From Dissophora ornata (taxonomy: Eukaryota; Mortierellomycota; Mortierellomycetes; Mortierellales; Mortierellaceae), in assembly GCA_025201705.1 (NCBI GenBank), contig MU617205.1:1-19176 (forward strand): a DNA stretch of 19,176 nt. Reading direction: 5' to 3'. The notes under the pieces are model-generated. The model made no database searches. It saw only the letters and a program-made list of their open reading frames with translations, and was not told the DNA's origin. How positions within the stretch are numbered: position 1 is the stretch's first letter; each line of letters begins with the position of its first letter. Shown here piece after piece: positions 11,687 to 19,176 of the stretch. Position numbers and translations under genes: made by a program.

Positions 11687-13351
11687 TCACATGCCCACAA
11701 TCGCATACGAGCCGTCATCCTCATCAAACTTCTTGACATCCGCCATAGAGTCCATCGTCATCGAGCTCGATCCCATGTCGCTTCCGATTGCCTGGCCCAT
11801 ATCGCCACCATGGTTCCTGTTCTCCCGAGGAGGGTTGCCGCAGCGGTCCTTGCCGTAATTGATCTTTGCAAAGGCGTACTCTGGTCTCATATGGATGTTC
11901 TCCACCGCCTTGACAGCCGAGAGAACGTTTGTAAAGTTGACAAAACCACAGTTCTTTTCCTTGAGAATGTTCACCATCTCCACCTCGCCAAACTCTGAAA
12001 AGTCCTGGCGCAGCTTATCAACATCAGCGACACCCTCGATACCGCCTACATAAACGTTTCGAGTCGCTCCTGAACTCAGCGCCTGAATCACAGGTCCGCC
12101 AAGAGTGTGCGCATTCTGGCCCCAGCCAACCTTGAGACGACGACTCTTGACCACAAAGCCCTGGGTCGACGCCATGTTAAAAAAGTTGGTGGCAGTTTCG
12201 GGGTCCACAAACGTCACGAAAGCAATGTGCTTGGCAGCAAGGTAACGGATGTTACTCAAGATACCTCCACGAATCACGTTGCAAATGTCTTCGCACAGGA
12301 CGTCAGGGCCAATGCTGCCCAAGTAGACTGTCCGGTTGCCCTCGGCGGTCAGGACGCTCATCGGCACGCCAGCGCCGTTCGGCTTGGGTCCTCCTGGCAT
12401 GCCGCCGACTCTTCCTCCGTTGGGCTGGCGATCGAACTTTGGAGAAAAGGACACAGGCGAGGGTCCGTAAGGTGCATAGGCTGAAGATCCAAACGCAAAG
12501 GAACTAGGTGCAGCGACAGAGAACTTTGCGCAGCGATCCTTGCCATAGTTGATTCGACGGTCACTGTAGCGCATGTCCTGAGGCAACGCCGCCACAGCCT
12601 TCATGGCGCTGGCAATGTGGGTGAAATGGACAAATGCAATGGATTTTTCGCGCATTATCTTGATATCCTCAACGGTTCCAAACGCGGAAAAGTCTGTCAG
12701 CATACTCTCTTCCGTCAGACTGTCGTCCACATTCCCGACAAAGACGTTGCGAGTGGCTCCTTGCTGAACAGCATGGAGAACCGTGGCAGGAACAGCCGAC
12801 GCCTTTCCCCATCCGACTTTGAGTTCATTCGCGCCCAGATGGAGTTTTTTGGTGCCTGCACGCTGGTGGAAAGCGGCGGCAGCGGCGGGTTCCACAAATG
12901 AGATGAAGGCGCAGTTCTTCTCTGGTAGCAACCTGGCGCTCTCAACGTTGCCTGTCTGGACAAAATCCAGAACATCGTGAATCTTTGCATCAGTCGGGAC
13001 GTTGCCGACATAAACGGTGCGAATGGAAGCAGGGCCCACGTTCCTGGAAGGTGGGAACGAGACTTGGAACGGAGTCGCATTGTAGGGGGAGCCAAAGGAC
13101 GATGCTGGGTACTGCTGAAAAGGCGCAGCCATGGCCATCGAAGGATCACCACTGTTGTATCCGGCTCCAGACATTTGGCTGTAGGCACTCATCATCATCA
13201 TGGGATTGGCGCCATATCCTGCTCCGTACATGTCCCCAGCAGAGGCACCCATGCCAGTTGCTCCGGGACCTGCCTGGTAGTTGTAGCCCTGGGCGACTCG
13301 AGGCTTCTTGTATCCATCGTGACCCTGGGTGTAATCATTACTGCGCTTCAT
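11687..13351 (-). CDS. MRN1: Four-RRM RNA-binding protein of the MRN1/Nrd1 family, single exon
   Basis: This intronless 554-aa ORF matches the MRN1 (budding yeast) / Nrd1 (fission yeast) family of cytoplasmic mRNA-binding proteins that control mRNA fate and differentiation. A disordered Gly/Met/Ala-rich N-terminus (1-110) carries a basic KKPR patch near 16. Four RRMs follow: RRM1 about 111-182 (RNP2 TVYVGNVP, RNP1-like NCAFISFV), RRM2 200-270 (NVFVGNVD, SIAFVHFT), RRM3 340-411 (TVYLGSIG, HIAFVTFV) and RRM4 430-500 (NVYVGGIE, NCGFVNFT). RRM2 and RRM4 both end in INYGKDRC, diagnostic of this family. RRM1-2 and RRM3-4 repeat the same layout (KVGWG, a linker, GATRNV), indicating an internal duplication of an RRM pair. 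The tail is Met/Ser-rich and acidic. The 5' side (13352-13500) has a long T-rich tract on the coding strand. Budding yeast and fission yeast names differ; MRN1 is the family label here. Confidence 0.93.
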   Translation of the reverse strand: MKRSNDYTQGHDGYKKPRVAQGYNYQAGPGATGMGASAGDMYGAGYGANPMMMMSAYSQMSGAGYNSGDPSMAMAAPFQQYPASSFGSPYNATPFQVSFPPSRNVGPASIRTVYVGNVPTDAKIHDVLDFVQTGNVESARLLPEKNCAFISFVEPAAAAAFHQRAGTKKLHLGANELKVGWGKASAVPATVLHAVQQGATRNVFVGNVDDSLTEESMLTDFSAFGTVEDIKIMREKSIAFVHFTHIASAMKAVAALPQDMRYSDRRINYGKDRCAKFSVAAPSSFAFGSSAYAPYGPSPVSFSPKFDRQPNGGRVGGMPGGPKPNGAGVPMSVLTAEGNRTVYLGSIGPDVLCEDICNVIRGGILSNIRYLAAKHIAFVTFVDPETATNFFNMASTQGFVVKSRRLKVGWGQNAHTLGGPVIQALSSGATRNVYVGGIEGVADVDKLRQDFSEFGEVEMVNILKEKNCGFVNFTNVLSAVKAVENIHMRPEYAFAKINYGKDRCGNPPRENRNHGGDMGQAIGSDMGSSSMTMDSMADVKKFDEDDGSYAIVGM

Positions 13352-13547
13352 GTTCGATCGAGTTTCGACGGATGTTTTTTAACGGAATAAAACGTGAAAG
13401 TTTGAACAACTGTATAAGGAGCTTGGGGAAACTGGACAAAGGCAGACTACGGTTGGACCCAAGACGGCAAGAAAAAAAAAAAAGAAAAAATAAATAAATA
13501 AAAAAGAACGACAAAACGATCGTAACGAGGTGAGAACCAAACAGAAA

Positions 13548-13816
13548 ATGGCCGTCGAGTATCAAGACATCATTAGAGAGATGGTGGCGCATGATGAGAG
13601 GCTGGCAATCAGCAGCAAACAGCTCATCGCGGCCTGCCAACATCAGGCTTCGAATGAGAATACAGCGAGAAGGATGTCATATGGGGTATATGTGTGTACA
13701 TGTGTATATGACCGAGTCAAGAGAGAAACGTCCAAAAGAAAGAAACGTAATAAAAGATTCGGGATCTGGAGGATGATCTTAAAAGCTCTATCAGAATGGT
13801 TATGGATGACGAATAG
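13548..13816 (+). CDS. Possible small spliced protein (65 aa), or fragment of a decayed gene
   Basis: An ATG in good context (acagaaaATGGCC) opens MAVEYQDIIREMVAHDERLA, a charged helical sequence. A GT-AG intron can be placed at 13686-13756 (71 nt), joining exon 13548-13685 to 13757-13816 in phase 0 and giving 65 aa that end SIRMVMDDE before a TAG. Beyond the stop the same frame stays coding-like (DKIQEQRTLK, stop, LKRDKR, stop). This suggests either a short real gene or the start of a longer coiled-coil protein broken by nonsense changes. It is divergent to the RRM gene, 196 bp away. I recognise no family, and the proposed intron has no polypyrimidine tract, so the model is weak. Confidence 0.22.
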
Positions 13817-14164
13817 GACAAGATCCAAGAACAACGTACGCTGAAATAGTTAAAGAGAGACAAGAGATAAAGAATCTGGCAGAACACGGGATGACTCGGG
13901 CAGGAGGACAACGTGCAACTGGTAGCCGAAAAGAGATGGGGATGGCGTGTGAGAGTGAGAGTGAGAAGTAGGGAAGAAAAGTGGATGATGACGATGAAGG
14001 AGAAACGAAACAAATGGGAGGGATGAAATCTCGACGTTTAAAATAATTAACAACGTACACGATTGCGTGTATACGGCACCAATGCGCTCGAACTTGGTGG
14101 TTGCCTTGTGTCCGTCGCCCTTAATGAGGCAGGGTGACTCCTTGGCAAAATATCTAGATCCGAG
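13817..14164. other. No supported gene; coding-like remnants on both strands
   Basis: The + strand left part continues the broken helical frame noted for the small ORF. On the - strand, 14269-14050 reads as an unusually protein-like stretch including SRYFAKESPCLIKGDGHKAT and KFERIGAVYTQ, ended by no recognisable motif. A GT (gtacgttg on the - strand near 14052) could be a donor, but I found no matching next exon. It overlaps the start of the transposase remnant on the other strand, so one of the two readings is probably a shadow. Confidence 0.25.
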
Positions 14165-15817
14165 CACAAGACGTTGGAGTCGGTGAAGACGTTGGACCTC
14201 TTGCACAAGATAATCGAGTACATCGACATATACGACTATCTTGTTCTTCGACACGCTGACATTCCGCACAAGGCCTCATTCGGCGACTGCGTGCTTCGTG
14301 TTGAAGCAAAGGCAGGCGGACCTACAAAATGTCATTGTCAAATGGTCGCAACGCCAGCGTACACGACGAAACCCTGCCACCAAGAGGATGATAATGGAAG
14401 CCGCCAAAACATCATACACCATTCTAGTGGATCTACGGCGACCGTTCAATAGCGACACCAACGATTGTCAGCCTTCCTTTTCAGTCTCCCGGTTTGATGG
14501 TTTCAAGACGCGTCATCATATCAGTATTGTCAACTTCATGAATCGTCGGCGTCTGTAGATCTGAAGGCAATCGAGCTAGAACTCGTTGAGATCAGAGCAC
14601 TATGTGCACAATACACGCCAGACAACATATGCAACTGCGATGAAACAGGCTTCCACCTGAAGGAGCTGGAATACACGTCGTACACTACACTCCTTTCAGA
14701 AGCTGGGATTAAAGCAAACATGAACTCTCGAGCCACCATCTCCGTCATGTTTTGTGTTAACGCCTCGGATACTTCTCTCACAAAAGCAGCCTCGGTTGAT
14801 GCTCTGAAGTCTCTTGATCATCGGTAAAATTGTCGCTGATACTTTTCTCTTTTCATGTTCATTCAGACATGTTTGGTGAATTTTCGGGATAACTAATGCA
14901 ACTTCTATATTATCAGGAAAGAATTTGGCTTTGAATATCGACACTGAGTCCGAAGCTATGATGTACTTGAATGGCCAGTTTTATTTTCAAGAGATGGGCT
15001 CAAGGGATTTGACGATCAACTCAAGGAACCGACTGACATTGTTCTTTCTCGACTCGGCACCGCAGCACATTGACATCGATATGCGCGATACCGGCGAGCT
15101 ATGGGAGCATCTACGCGTCCGACGACTTTCGGTCAACTCAATGTCCGTTACGCAGCCCCTCGAGGGTGGGGGGGTTATTAGCGCGATTAAGATATTGTTC
15201 TGGAGATGCTTAGTAGCGAGACGTATTGCGTCAGAACTCTCACTACAACCAGCACGATATCGAACGGACATGCATGGTAGATGATCTCATACGCGTGAAA
15301 TTCTGTCACAGCAAGGATAATCAGGAACTGCTTTGCAGTTCTCCCAAAAGAAATGCGACAGCAGCTCAAAATAGAGCCTACTACAAACGCGGAGACGCAG
15401 TATGTACTCCAGTACACGCGACGCCACTTATACCAAGCACAAGAAACGGTGTACTTTGAACATCTCATTGCATCGGTCACAGAGGACAAGGACGAGCAAG
15501 ATCTTATTGAAGAACAGGAAATGGATCAGAAGGAGTCGGGCTTTTCTTTTGCTACGACAACGAACAACAATGAGAATACACTAGTCTCTAGTACTCACAG
15601 TTCGCGTCTGTCAAAAGATGCGTTTGTCAAATCGTCCAGTATGCTTACCACGCTGTGTGATGGTCAAAGCGTTTTCGATCCAAGTCACCTGGAGAGCGTG
15701 GTGAGGAACGCCAAAAACAAGAACATGGAGAATATATACCGTATGCTCAAAGGAATGCTACAATCCTTTGCGCACACGGGAGCTGAAGAGACACCAATAG
15801 AGAAAACTGACAACTAA
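14165..15817 (+). mobile_element. Decayed pogo/Tigger-type (Tc1-mariner superfamily) DNA transposon, transposase pseudogene
   Basis: The + strand carries, in order but in shifting frames: a possible psq-like helix region (DLLHKIIEYIDIYDYL, about 14174-14290); a CENP-B-type DNA-binding region (LQNVIVKWSQRQ to FSVSRFDGFKTRHHIS, about 14300-14520); the start of a DDE_1 catalytic domain with YTPDNICNCDETGFHLKEL (14610-14665) and ATISVMFCVNAS; a 93-nt intron (14824-14916); then LTLFFLDSAPQH, LSVNSMSVTQPLEGGGVISA and RIIRNCFAVLPKEM. These match the landmarks of pogo transposases (DETG, LLLDNAPSH, TTSLLQPLDQGVI, TIRNCFRHTG). The third catalytic block reads QPLE where QPLD is usual. Frame changes occur near 14525, 14813 and 15230-15290, and TAG/TGA nonsense codons precede RIIRNCF. 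A final 154-codon frame ends at 15817. I could not find terminal inverted repeats or a TA duplication, so the element limits are approximate. Confidence 0.82.
14824..14916 (+). other. Recognisable spliceosomal intron within the transposase remnant
   Basis: GTAAAATTG donor, CTAAT-type branch sequence in aactaatgca (14891-14900), and TATCAG acceptor. Removing these 93 bases joins a frame ending LIIG (ATC ATC G) to GA AAG AAT, restoring the IGK motif that precedes the second catalytic Asp in pogo transposases. The length matches the host introns in this window. Confidence 0.7.
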
Positions 15818-16919
15818 CTGATTGTTAAGACCCTGTAGTTTTCCCATTTTTATGAATAAAAGTGATAGCAACTGGGCTGATACATTTAATGCCTTAGAAG
15901 ACCATTGACGCCGGTCATGGCAATGACCTGCCCTGTTTTGTGTGTTCAAGGGCGCGGCAACGGAGTAGATGAGTATGGGTATCGATGCCGCGTTGACGAC
16001 GAAACCATGATGCGCAGTGTAGCACAGACGACCGAGGCTCTCATTCTTATGCCGTCCATTAAACATGCATCATTAATATTTCTTGAAGTGGATATAAAGA
16101 ACAGCAAGGAGCCTCCTTGGATGGTATACTTTTTCTCGCGAATGCTGTGCAACGATCTGTGGCTATTATCTTCTAACAAACATTGGTCGCCTTTGCGCCT
16201 ATGCAGCATAAAAATAAAAATAAAAAATAAAAAAATAAAAATGATGGCAAAAGATGGCAAAAGATGGCAAAAGTTTCTAGTGCGAGGAAACAAAGAAAGT
16301 CATGTTTCTTTCGTGATTACTTGGGCTGAACTTGAAGCAAAGCATTCAAAGTCTCTACTCACGACAAAACAGTTGTGCGTATCAAATTATCGAATGCTCC
16401 AGAGCCGGGTTTTTGAAGGTGATCTAAAAAAAGAAAGAAAATTTTTATAGTGATCACCTAGTCCAACAAACTCCTGTCACCGCGAGCAGTTTGCAGGCCA
16501 CGGTGCTCCACCTACGTTAATAGAAAAAACACGATGCTGAGGCAGAGGGGACATGTCAACCTTTCTGGCGATAGGGGAGGGCATAGGGGAAGACCATCCA
16601 TTCTGGTGAAGGAGAAAGGCTGAGGAGACAATTAAATAGGATATGATCATGTTGATATGAACTTCTGTGTTTGTTTGTGTCTGTGGGGACGGAGGGAGCG
16701 TGGCAACCAAAGGTGGAAAGTCGGGATTGCAGAAAGAGTAGAGGATCCGATGTTCGCTACCAAGCTGTATCGAACGAAAGAGGGCCTCCCTGCCCAAGCA
16801 AAGCGGACGAACACTAGTCTTTTTCTCTGTCGCAACCGCTGCTTCACTCCACGTACGTAGTCTATGCCTCTTCACCCGTACGCATGTGAAAGATCACTCA
16901 CGGTTTCAGACTTTTGGAT
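15818..16919. other. No supported gene; low-complexity repeats and uncharacterised ORFs
   Basis: These 1.1 kb follow the transposase stop. AATAAA at about 15855 may be the transposon's poly(A) signal. Two longish ORFs exist: + 15905-16450 (181 codons, which runs through an A-rich microsatellite) and - 16875-16477 (132 codons, with an internal MIISYLIVSSAFLLHQNGW that could be a signal peptide of a 58-residue product). Neither shows motifs or a supported gene structure, and I do not call them. The segment around 16855-16875 weakly resembles part of the duplicated unit to its right. Confidence 0.4.
16209..16272 (+). repeat. A-rich microsatellite joined to three 10-bp tandem repeats (GATGGCAAAA)
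   Basis: Runs of A4-A7 separated by single T occupy about 16209-16241. Three perfect GATGGCAAAA copies follow at 16243-16252, 16253-16262 and 16263-16272. The array is short, consistent with replication slippage. Confidence 0.85.
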
Positions 16920-17322
16920 GGCGGCAAACCAATGGAATACAGTAAAAATATAAAAATATAACAAAAAATGAATTCAAACGAACATATGACAGGGAGAGGA
17001 GACAGAGAAGAATGCTCTTGCTGTAGCTGTCGCTCTCGGCGGGCGACTTGGTCGTCAAGGATCCATAGAGTTGCATGAAAACCCCATCGCTATAAGCGTC
17101 GCAGTAAAAGCTACCCCCCGGCGAGCACACCCTCACAGCGAAAGGTAGACAGAAAAAGAAGCTTATATCCGTGCAGACTACATTCGCAAACGTATCGGCA
17201 AGAAAAAAAGCGCTGCATGTGAGTGGCAGTCCATCCGGGCACAACCACCGATGGCAATCTGCTACCAGGCAAGACTCGGTGCGGTGGTCCTCGCTCCAGG
17301 TACACCAGGCACAATACCCTGT
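16906..17322 (-). pseudogene. Cysteine-rich reading frame in unit 1 (possible exon of a secreted or membrane protein)
   Basis: The - strand frame is open from 17322 to a stop at 16906, with a possible acceptor AAACAG at its start and no ATG. It reads YCAWCTW, then a run of spaced cysteines: WLCPDGLPLTCSAFFLADTF, VVCTDISFFFCLPFAVRVCS, YCDAYSDGVFMQLYGSLTTK. It ends in a hydrophobic segment after SDSYSKSILL that could be a membrane or GPI-type tail. No upstream exon with a start could be fixed: a hydrophobic Ala/Val-rich frame near 17470-17520 (AVAIALSFATTVAVAMSL) would suit a signal peptide but lacks a start codon. I do not recognise the family. It may be one exon of an expressed gene or a remnant. 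Confidence 0.35.
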
Positions 17323-17691
17323 TTATTTCACATCGCCGGTATATCGCTCAGAGTCAGATCCAGTCTCTGAACACTATAACAGAGACACAGCACACTGCTG
17401 TGTTTAGTAGCGTTTGCTTCTGTGCCTCTTTTTGCATCGGTACAGGTGCAGATCGCCGATGAGTTGAAGACTCATGGCAACGGCAACAGTTGTTGCGAAC
17501 GACAGAGCGATGGCGACGGCGAAGGTCTACACCTCTGCCCCCAACTCTGTCTCTGTCTCTGTTTGCCTTTTTCTATTCTATCCTATTCAGTTCCTTTTAT
17601 TATTTCATATTTTTACTCTACTCCATTCATTCCCTCTTTCCTTTCTTCTTGCCTTGCGCCGTTCACGCGACTCTCCGGAGAGGTCAGCGAA
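16920..17691. repeat. Tandem duplication, unit 1 (about 0.77 kb)
   Basis: This segment is a diverged direct repeat of 17692-18484. Shared landmarks at an offset of about 800 bases include AATGCTCTTGCTGTAG (17011 and 17811), GCTTATATCCGTGCAGACT (17161 and 17962), the TATTTCACATCGCCGG block, and CAGGTGCAGATCGC (17443 and 18248). The junction motif GGCGGCAAA recurs at 16920, 17692 and, altered, at 18485, which fixes the unit boundaries. Divergence is moderate, with substitutions and small indels, so the duplication is not recent. Confidence 0.85.
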
Positions 17692-18484
17692 GGCGGCAAA
17701 TGACATGACTCCAAAGATAACGAATGAATCGAATAAAGTAAAAATATAACAAAATCACGCAAACGAACAGATGACAAGAACGGAAAGAGTCCGATAGAAA
17801 CGAAGAGAAGAATGCTCTTGCTGTAGCCGTCGCTCACAGCGGGCGACTTGGGTCGTCCACGATCCACAGAGTTGCATAAAAAAACCATCGTTATTCGCAT
17901 CGCAGTAAGAGCTACTTCCTGGCGAGCACATCCTCACAACGAAAGGCAGACAGAAAAAGAAGCTTATATCCGTGCAGACTTCATTCATAAACTTATCGGC
18001 AAGAAAGAAAGCGTTACATGTGAGCGACAGTCCATCCGGGCACAAACACCGATGGCAGTCTGCTGCCAGGCGAGACTCGGTGAGGTGGTGAGGTGGTGAG
18101 GCTGCTCGTGGCCATCCTCGCTCCTGATTATTTCACATCGCCGGTGTATCACTCAGAGACAGATCCGGCCTCTGGACGATAAATCAGTGTCACGACAGAC
18201 TGCTGTGCTTAATAACGTCTACTTCTGTCTCTCCCTATGGAGCGGCACAGGTGCAGATCGCTGGTGAGTTGAAGACTCATCGCAGCGGCAACAGTCGTTG
18301 CGAACAACAGAGCGGTGGCGACGGCGACAGTCTATGCCTCTGCCCCTCATTCTGTGTCTGTCTCTGTCTCTTTCTATTCTATTCCTATTCATTTCCTTAT
18401 ATTGTGTCATGTTTTTAATATAATCCATTCATTTCCTCTTATTGACTTGCGTCAATCATACGACGCTTTGGAGAGGACCGCGAA
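17692..18484. repeat. Tandem duplication, unit 2 (about 0.79 kb)
   Basis: Second copy of the unit described for 16920-17691. It differs by scattered substitutions, a one-base insertion near 17850, and a small internal repeat of GAGGTGGT near 18080-18098. Both copies carry a CT-rich stretch (+ strand, about 17550-17645 and 18345-18440) and a related cysteine-rich frame on the - strand. Confidence 0.85.
17755..18132 (-). pseudogene. Cysteine-rich reading frame in unit 2, frameshifted relative to unit 1
   Basis: Counterpart of the unit 1 frame. It is open from 18132 after a TGA, with a possible CAG acceptor at 18126-18124. It keeps CHRCLCPDGLSLTCNAFFLA, VCTDISFFFCLPFVVRMCS and YCDANNDGFFMQLCGSWTT with nearly every cysteine in place and no indel over about 70 codons. 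One extra G near 17850 then shifts the frame: the expected tail (KSPAVSDGYSKSILLF, hydrophobic) continues in the neighbouring frame, while this frame runs on to 17755. Substitutions between copies fall at all codon positions, so selection on the protein is not obvious. A broken copy of an unrecognised gene is the simplest reading. Confidence 0.35.
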
Positions 18485-19176
18485 GGCGGAAAACGACGTG
18501 ACCAAAGATAAACGGAAGTCTTTCCGTTCTTGGCGGTCTTTCATGTGCGTGTCAGCGAAGAAGTTGGGGGGTGCTGTCGTATTAAAACCCCCCACCCATT
18601 TTCTTCTCTTTCTTTTCTTTCTTTCTTCCACTCCTCTCTTCACTCCTCCTTCCACTCCTCTCTCCACACCTCTCTCCACTCCTCCCTCCACTCCTCTCCC
18701 CACTCCCCTCCCCACCCCTCAGGAAACGGTAGGCAGGTAAGTGCACTTCGCTTTTCTCGCTTCTCTCCTTGCTTCTTTCCGCCTCCTCTCTCTGCCCTTT
18801 GCAACACTCGCACACACACGCTTTTACTTTGGCCAGCCCCGTTCGTTGACTCGGGCTGGTTCTTCACTCTGTGCCTCTGAACTCGTCTTTTCTGGCCCAG
18901 AAACTATCTTTCAGTATCGTACCGCCCCTCCACCTGAAGTTGCATCTCTCTGTTTATTCACTTGCTGTGCTGTGTTTTCGTACCACCGAAAATCAAACCC
19001 CCGTGCACCCTTGCAAACAACAACACGCTCTCGAAAAAACCAAAAACCCTAAACTTTCCCACACAGCCGCGCGCACTGTTTCCTTCGCGATTCATACTAA
19101 CCCTTTTTTATGTTGCTCTCTTTTCACTTTCACTAGGAAAATTGTGTATTGAAATGAAAATGAAAATGAAAATAAA
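18485..19176 (+). promoter_or_regulatory. Probable promoter and leader of a + gene lying beyond the right edge
   Basis: No coding sequence is supported here. A very pyrimidine-rich tract with repeated CCACTCCTC-like units fills about 18600-18722. It ends in CAG and is followed by GAAACGGTAGGCAG and a consensus donor CAG|GTAAGT (18734-18742), so an untranslated exon and a 5' UTR intron are plausible. Possible acceptors follow (CCCAG ending 18900, TTTCAG ending about 18916, CACTAG ending about 19137). AACCCTAA at 19045-19052 matches the Tbf1/telomere-repeat-type element. The end is a short A/TG-rich repeat. The direction and existence of the downstream gene are inferred. Confidence 0.4.
18600..18722 (+). 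repeat. Polypyrimidine / imperfect CCACTCCTC repeat tract
   Basis: About 120 bases are almost purely C and T on the + strand, built of imperfect repeats of CTCCTCCACTCC type. The composition permits triplex (H-DNA) formation and is usual for fungal promoter pyrimidine tracts. ORFs through it on both strands (Ser/His/Pro or Glu/Arg/Gly repeats) are composition artefacts. Confidence 0.75.

Noticed and set aside
12985..13497. 170-codon + strand ORF
   Set aside because: It is antisense to the four-RRM gene, which has clear domain matches; it is a shadow frame.
15905..16450. 181-codon + strand ORF
   Set aside because: It runs through the A-rich microsatellite and the GATGGCAAAA repeats, shows no motif, and its codons do not resemble those of the confirmed genes.
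16477..16875. 132-codon - strand ORF with an internal signal-peptide-like MIISYLIVSSAFLLHQ
   Set aside because: No family recognised, no supporting splice or poly(A) context, and the 58-residue product has a single cysteine and no other secreted-protein features. Kept only as a remark.
18545..18600. Inverted repeat TGGGGGGT / ACCCCCCA as a terminator hairpin
   Set aside because: Intrinsic terminators of this kind are bacterial; in this fungal context the G and C runs are better seen as part of the promoter-like C-rich region.
18452..18867. Glu/Arg/Gly-repeat and Ser/His/Pro-repeat ORFs on both strands
   Set aside because: They are translations of the polypyrimidine repeat tract.

Overview
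The window looks like nuclear DNA of a filamentous fungus, probably an early-diverging one of the Mortierella/Mucoromycota type. The genes are compact and split by many short GT-AG introns (77-226 nt). Upstream regions are rich in pyrimidine tracts and there is no bacterial gene organisation. The set includes fungal-type proteins (MGM101, MRN1/Nrd1, a transportin-3/Mtr10 receptor). The lineage is inferred from gene content and architecture; no search was run.

Layout. Positions 1-186 hold the possible tail of an upstream + gene. A nine-exon + gene (552-4365) encodes a transportin-3/Mtr10 nuclear import receptor. It converges on a five-exon - gene (6271-4593) for phosphopantetheine adenylyltransferase of CoA synthesis. 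Upstream on the same strand lie a seven-exon KHDC4/BLOM7-like KH-domain protein (9226-6987), a five-exon MGM101 mitochondrial recombination protein (10793-9431) and a single-exon four-RRM protein of the MRN1/Nrd1 family (13351-11687). All of these gene models close in frame across their splice junctions.

The right third is different. A possible small spliced + ORF (13548-13816) is followed by a decayed pogo/Tigger-like transposase (about 14165-15817) with frameshifts, nonsense codons and a recognisable intron. After about 1.1 kb without a supported gene comes a diverged tandem duplication of a unit of about 0.8 kb (16920-18484). Each copy carries a cysteine-rich reading frame on the - strand. 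The last 0.7 kb is pyrimidine-rich, contains a consensus 5' splice site, and looks like the promoter/leader of a + gene starting beyond the window.

The conserved genes are housekeeping genes with no obvious operon-like link. Three concern RNA or RNA-binding proteins (import receptor of SR-like proteins, KHDC4-like splicing factor, MRN1-like mRNA binder), but nothing here shows that they are co-regulated. The parts least explained by known families are the duplicated cysteine-rich unit, the small spliced ORF beside MRN1, and a coding-like - strand frame next to the transposon.
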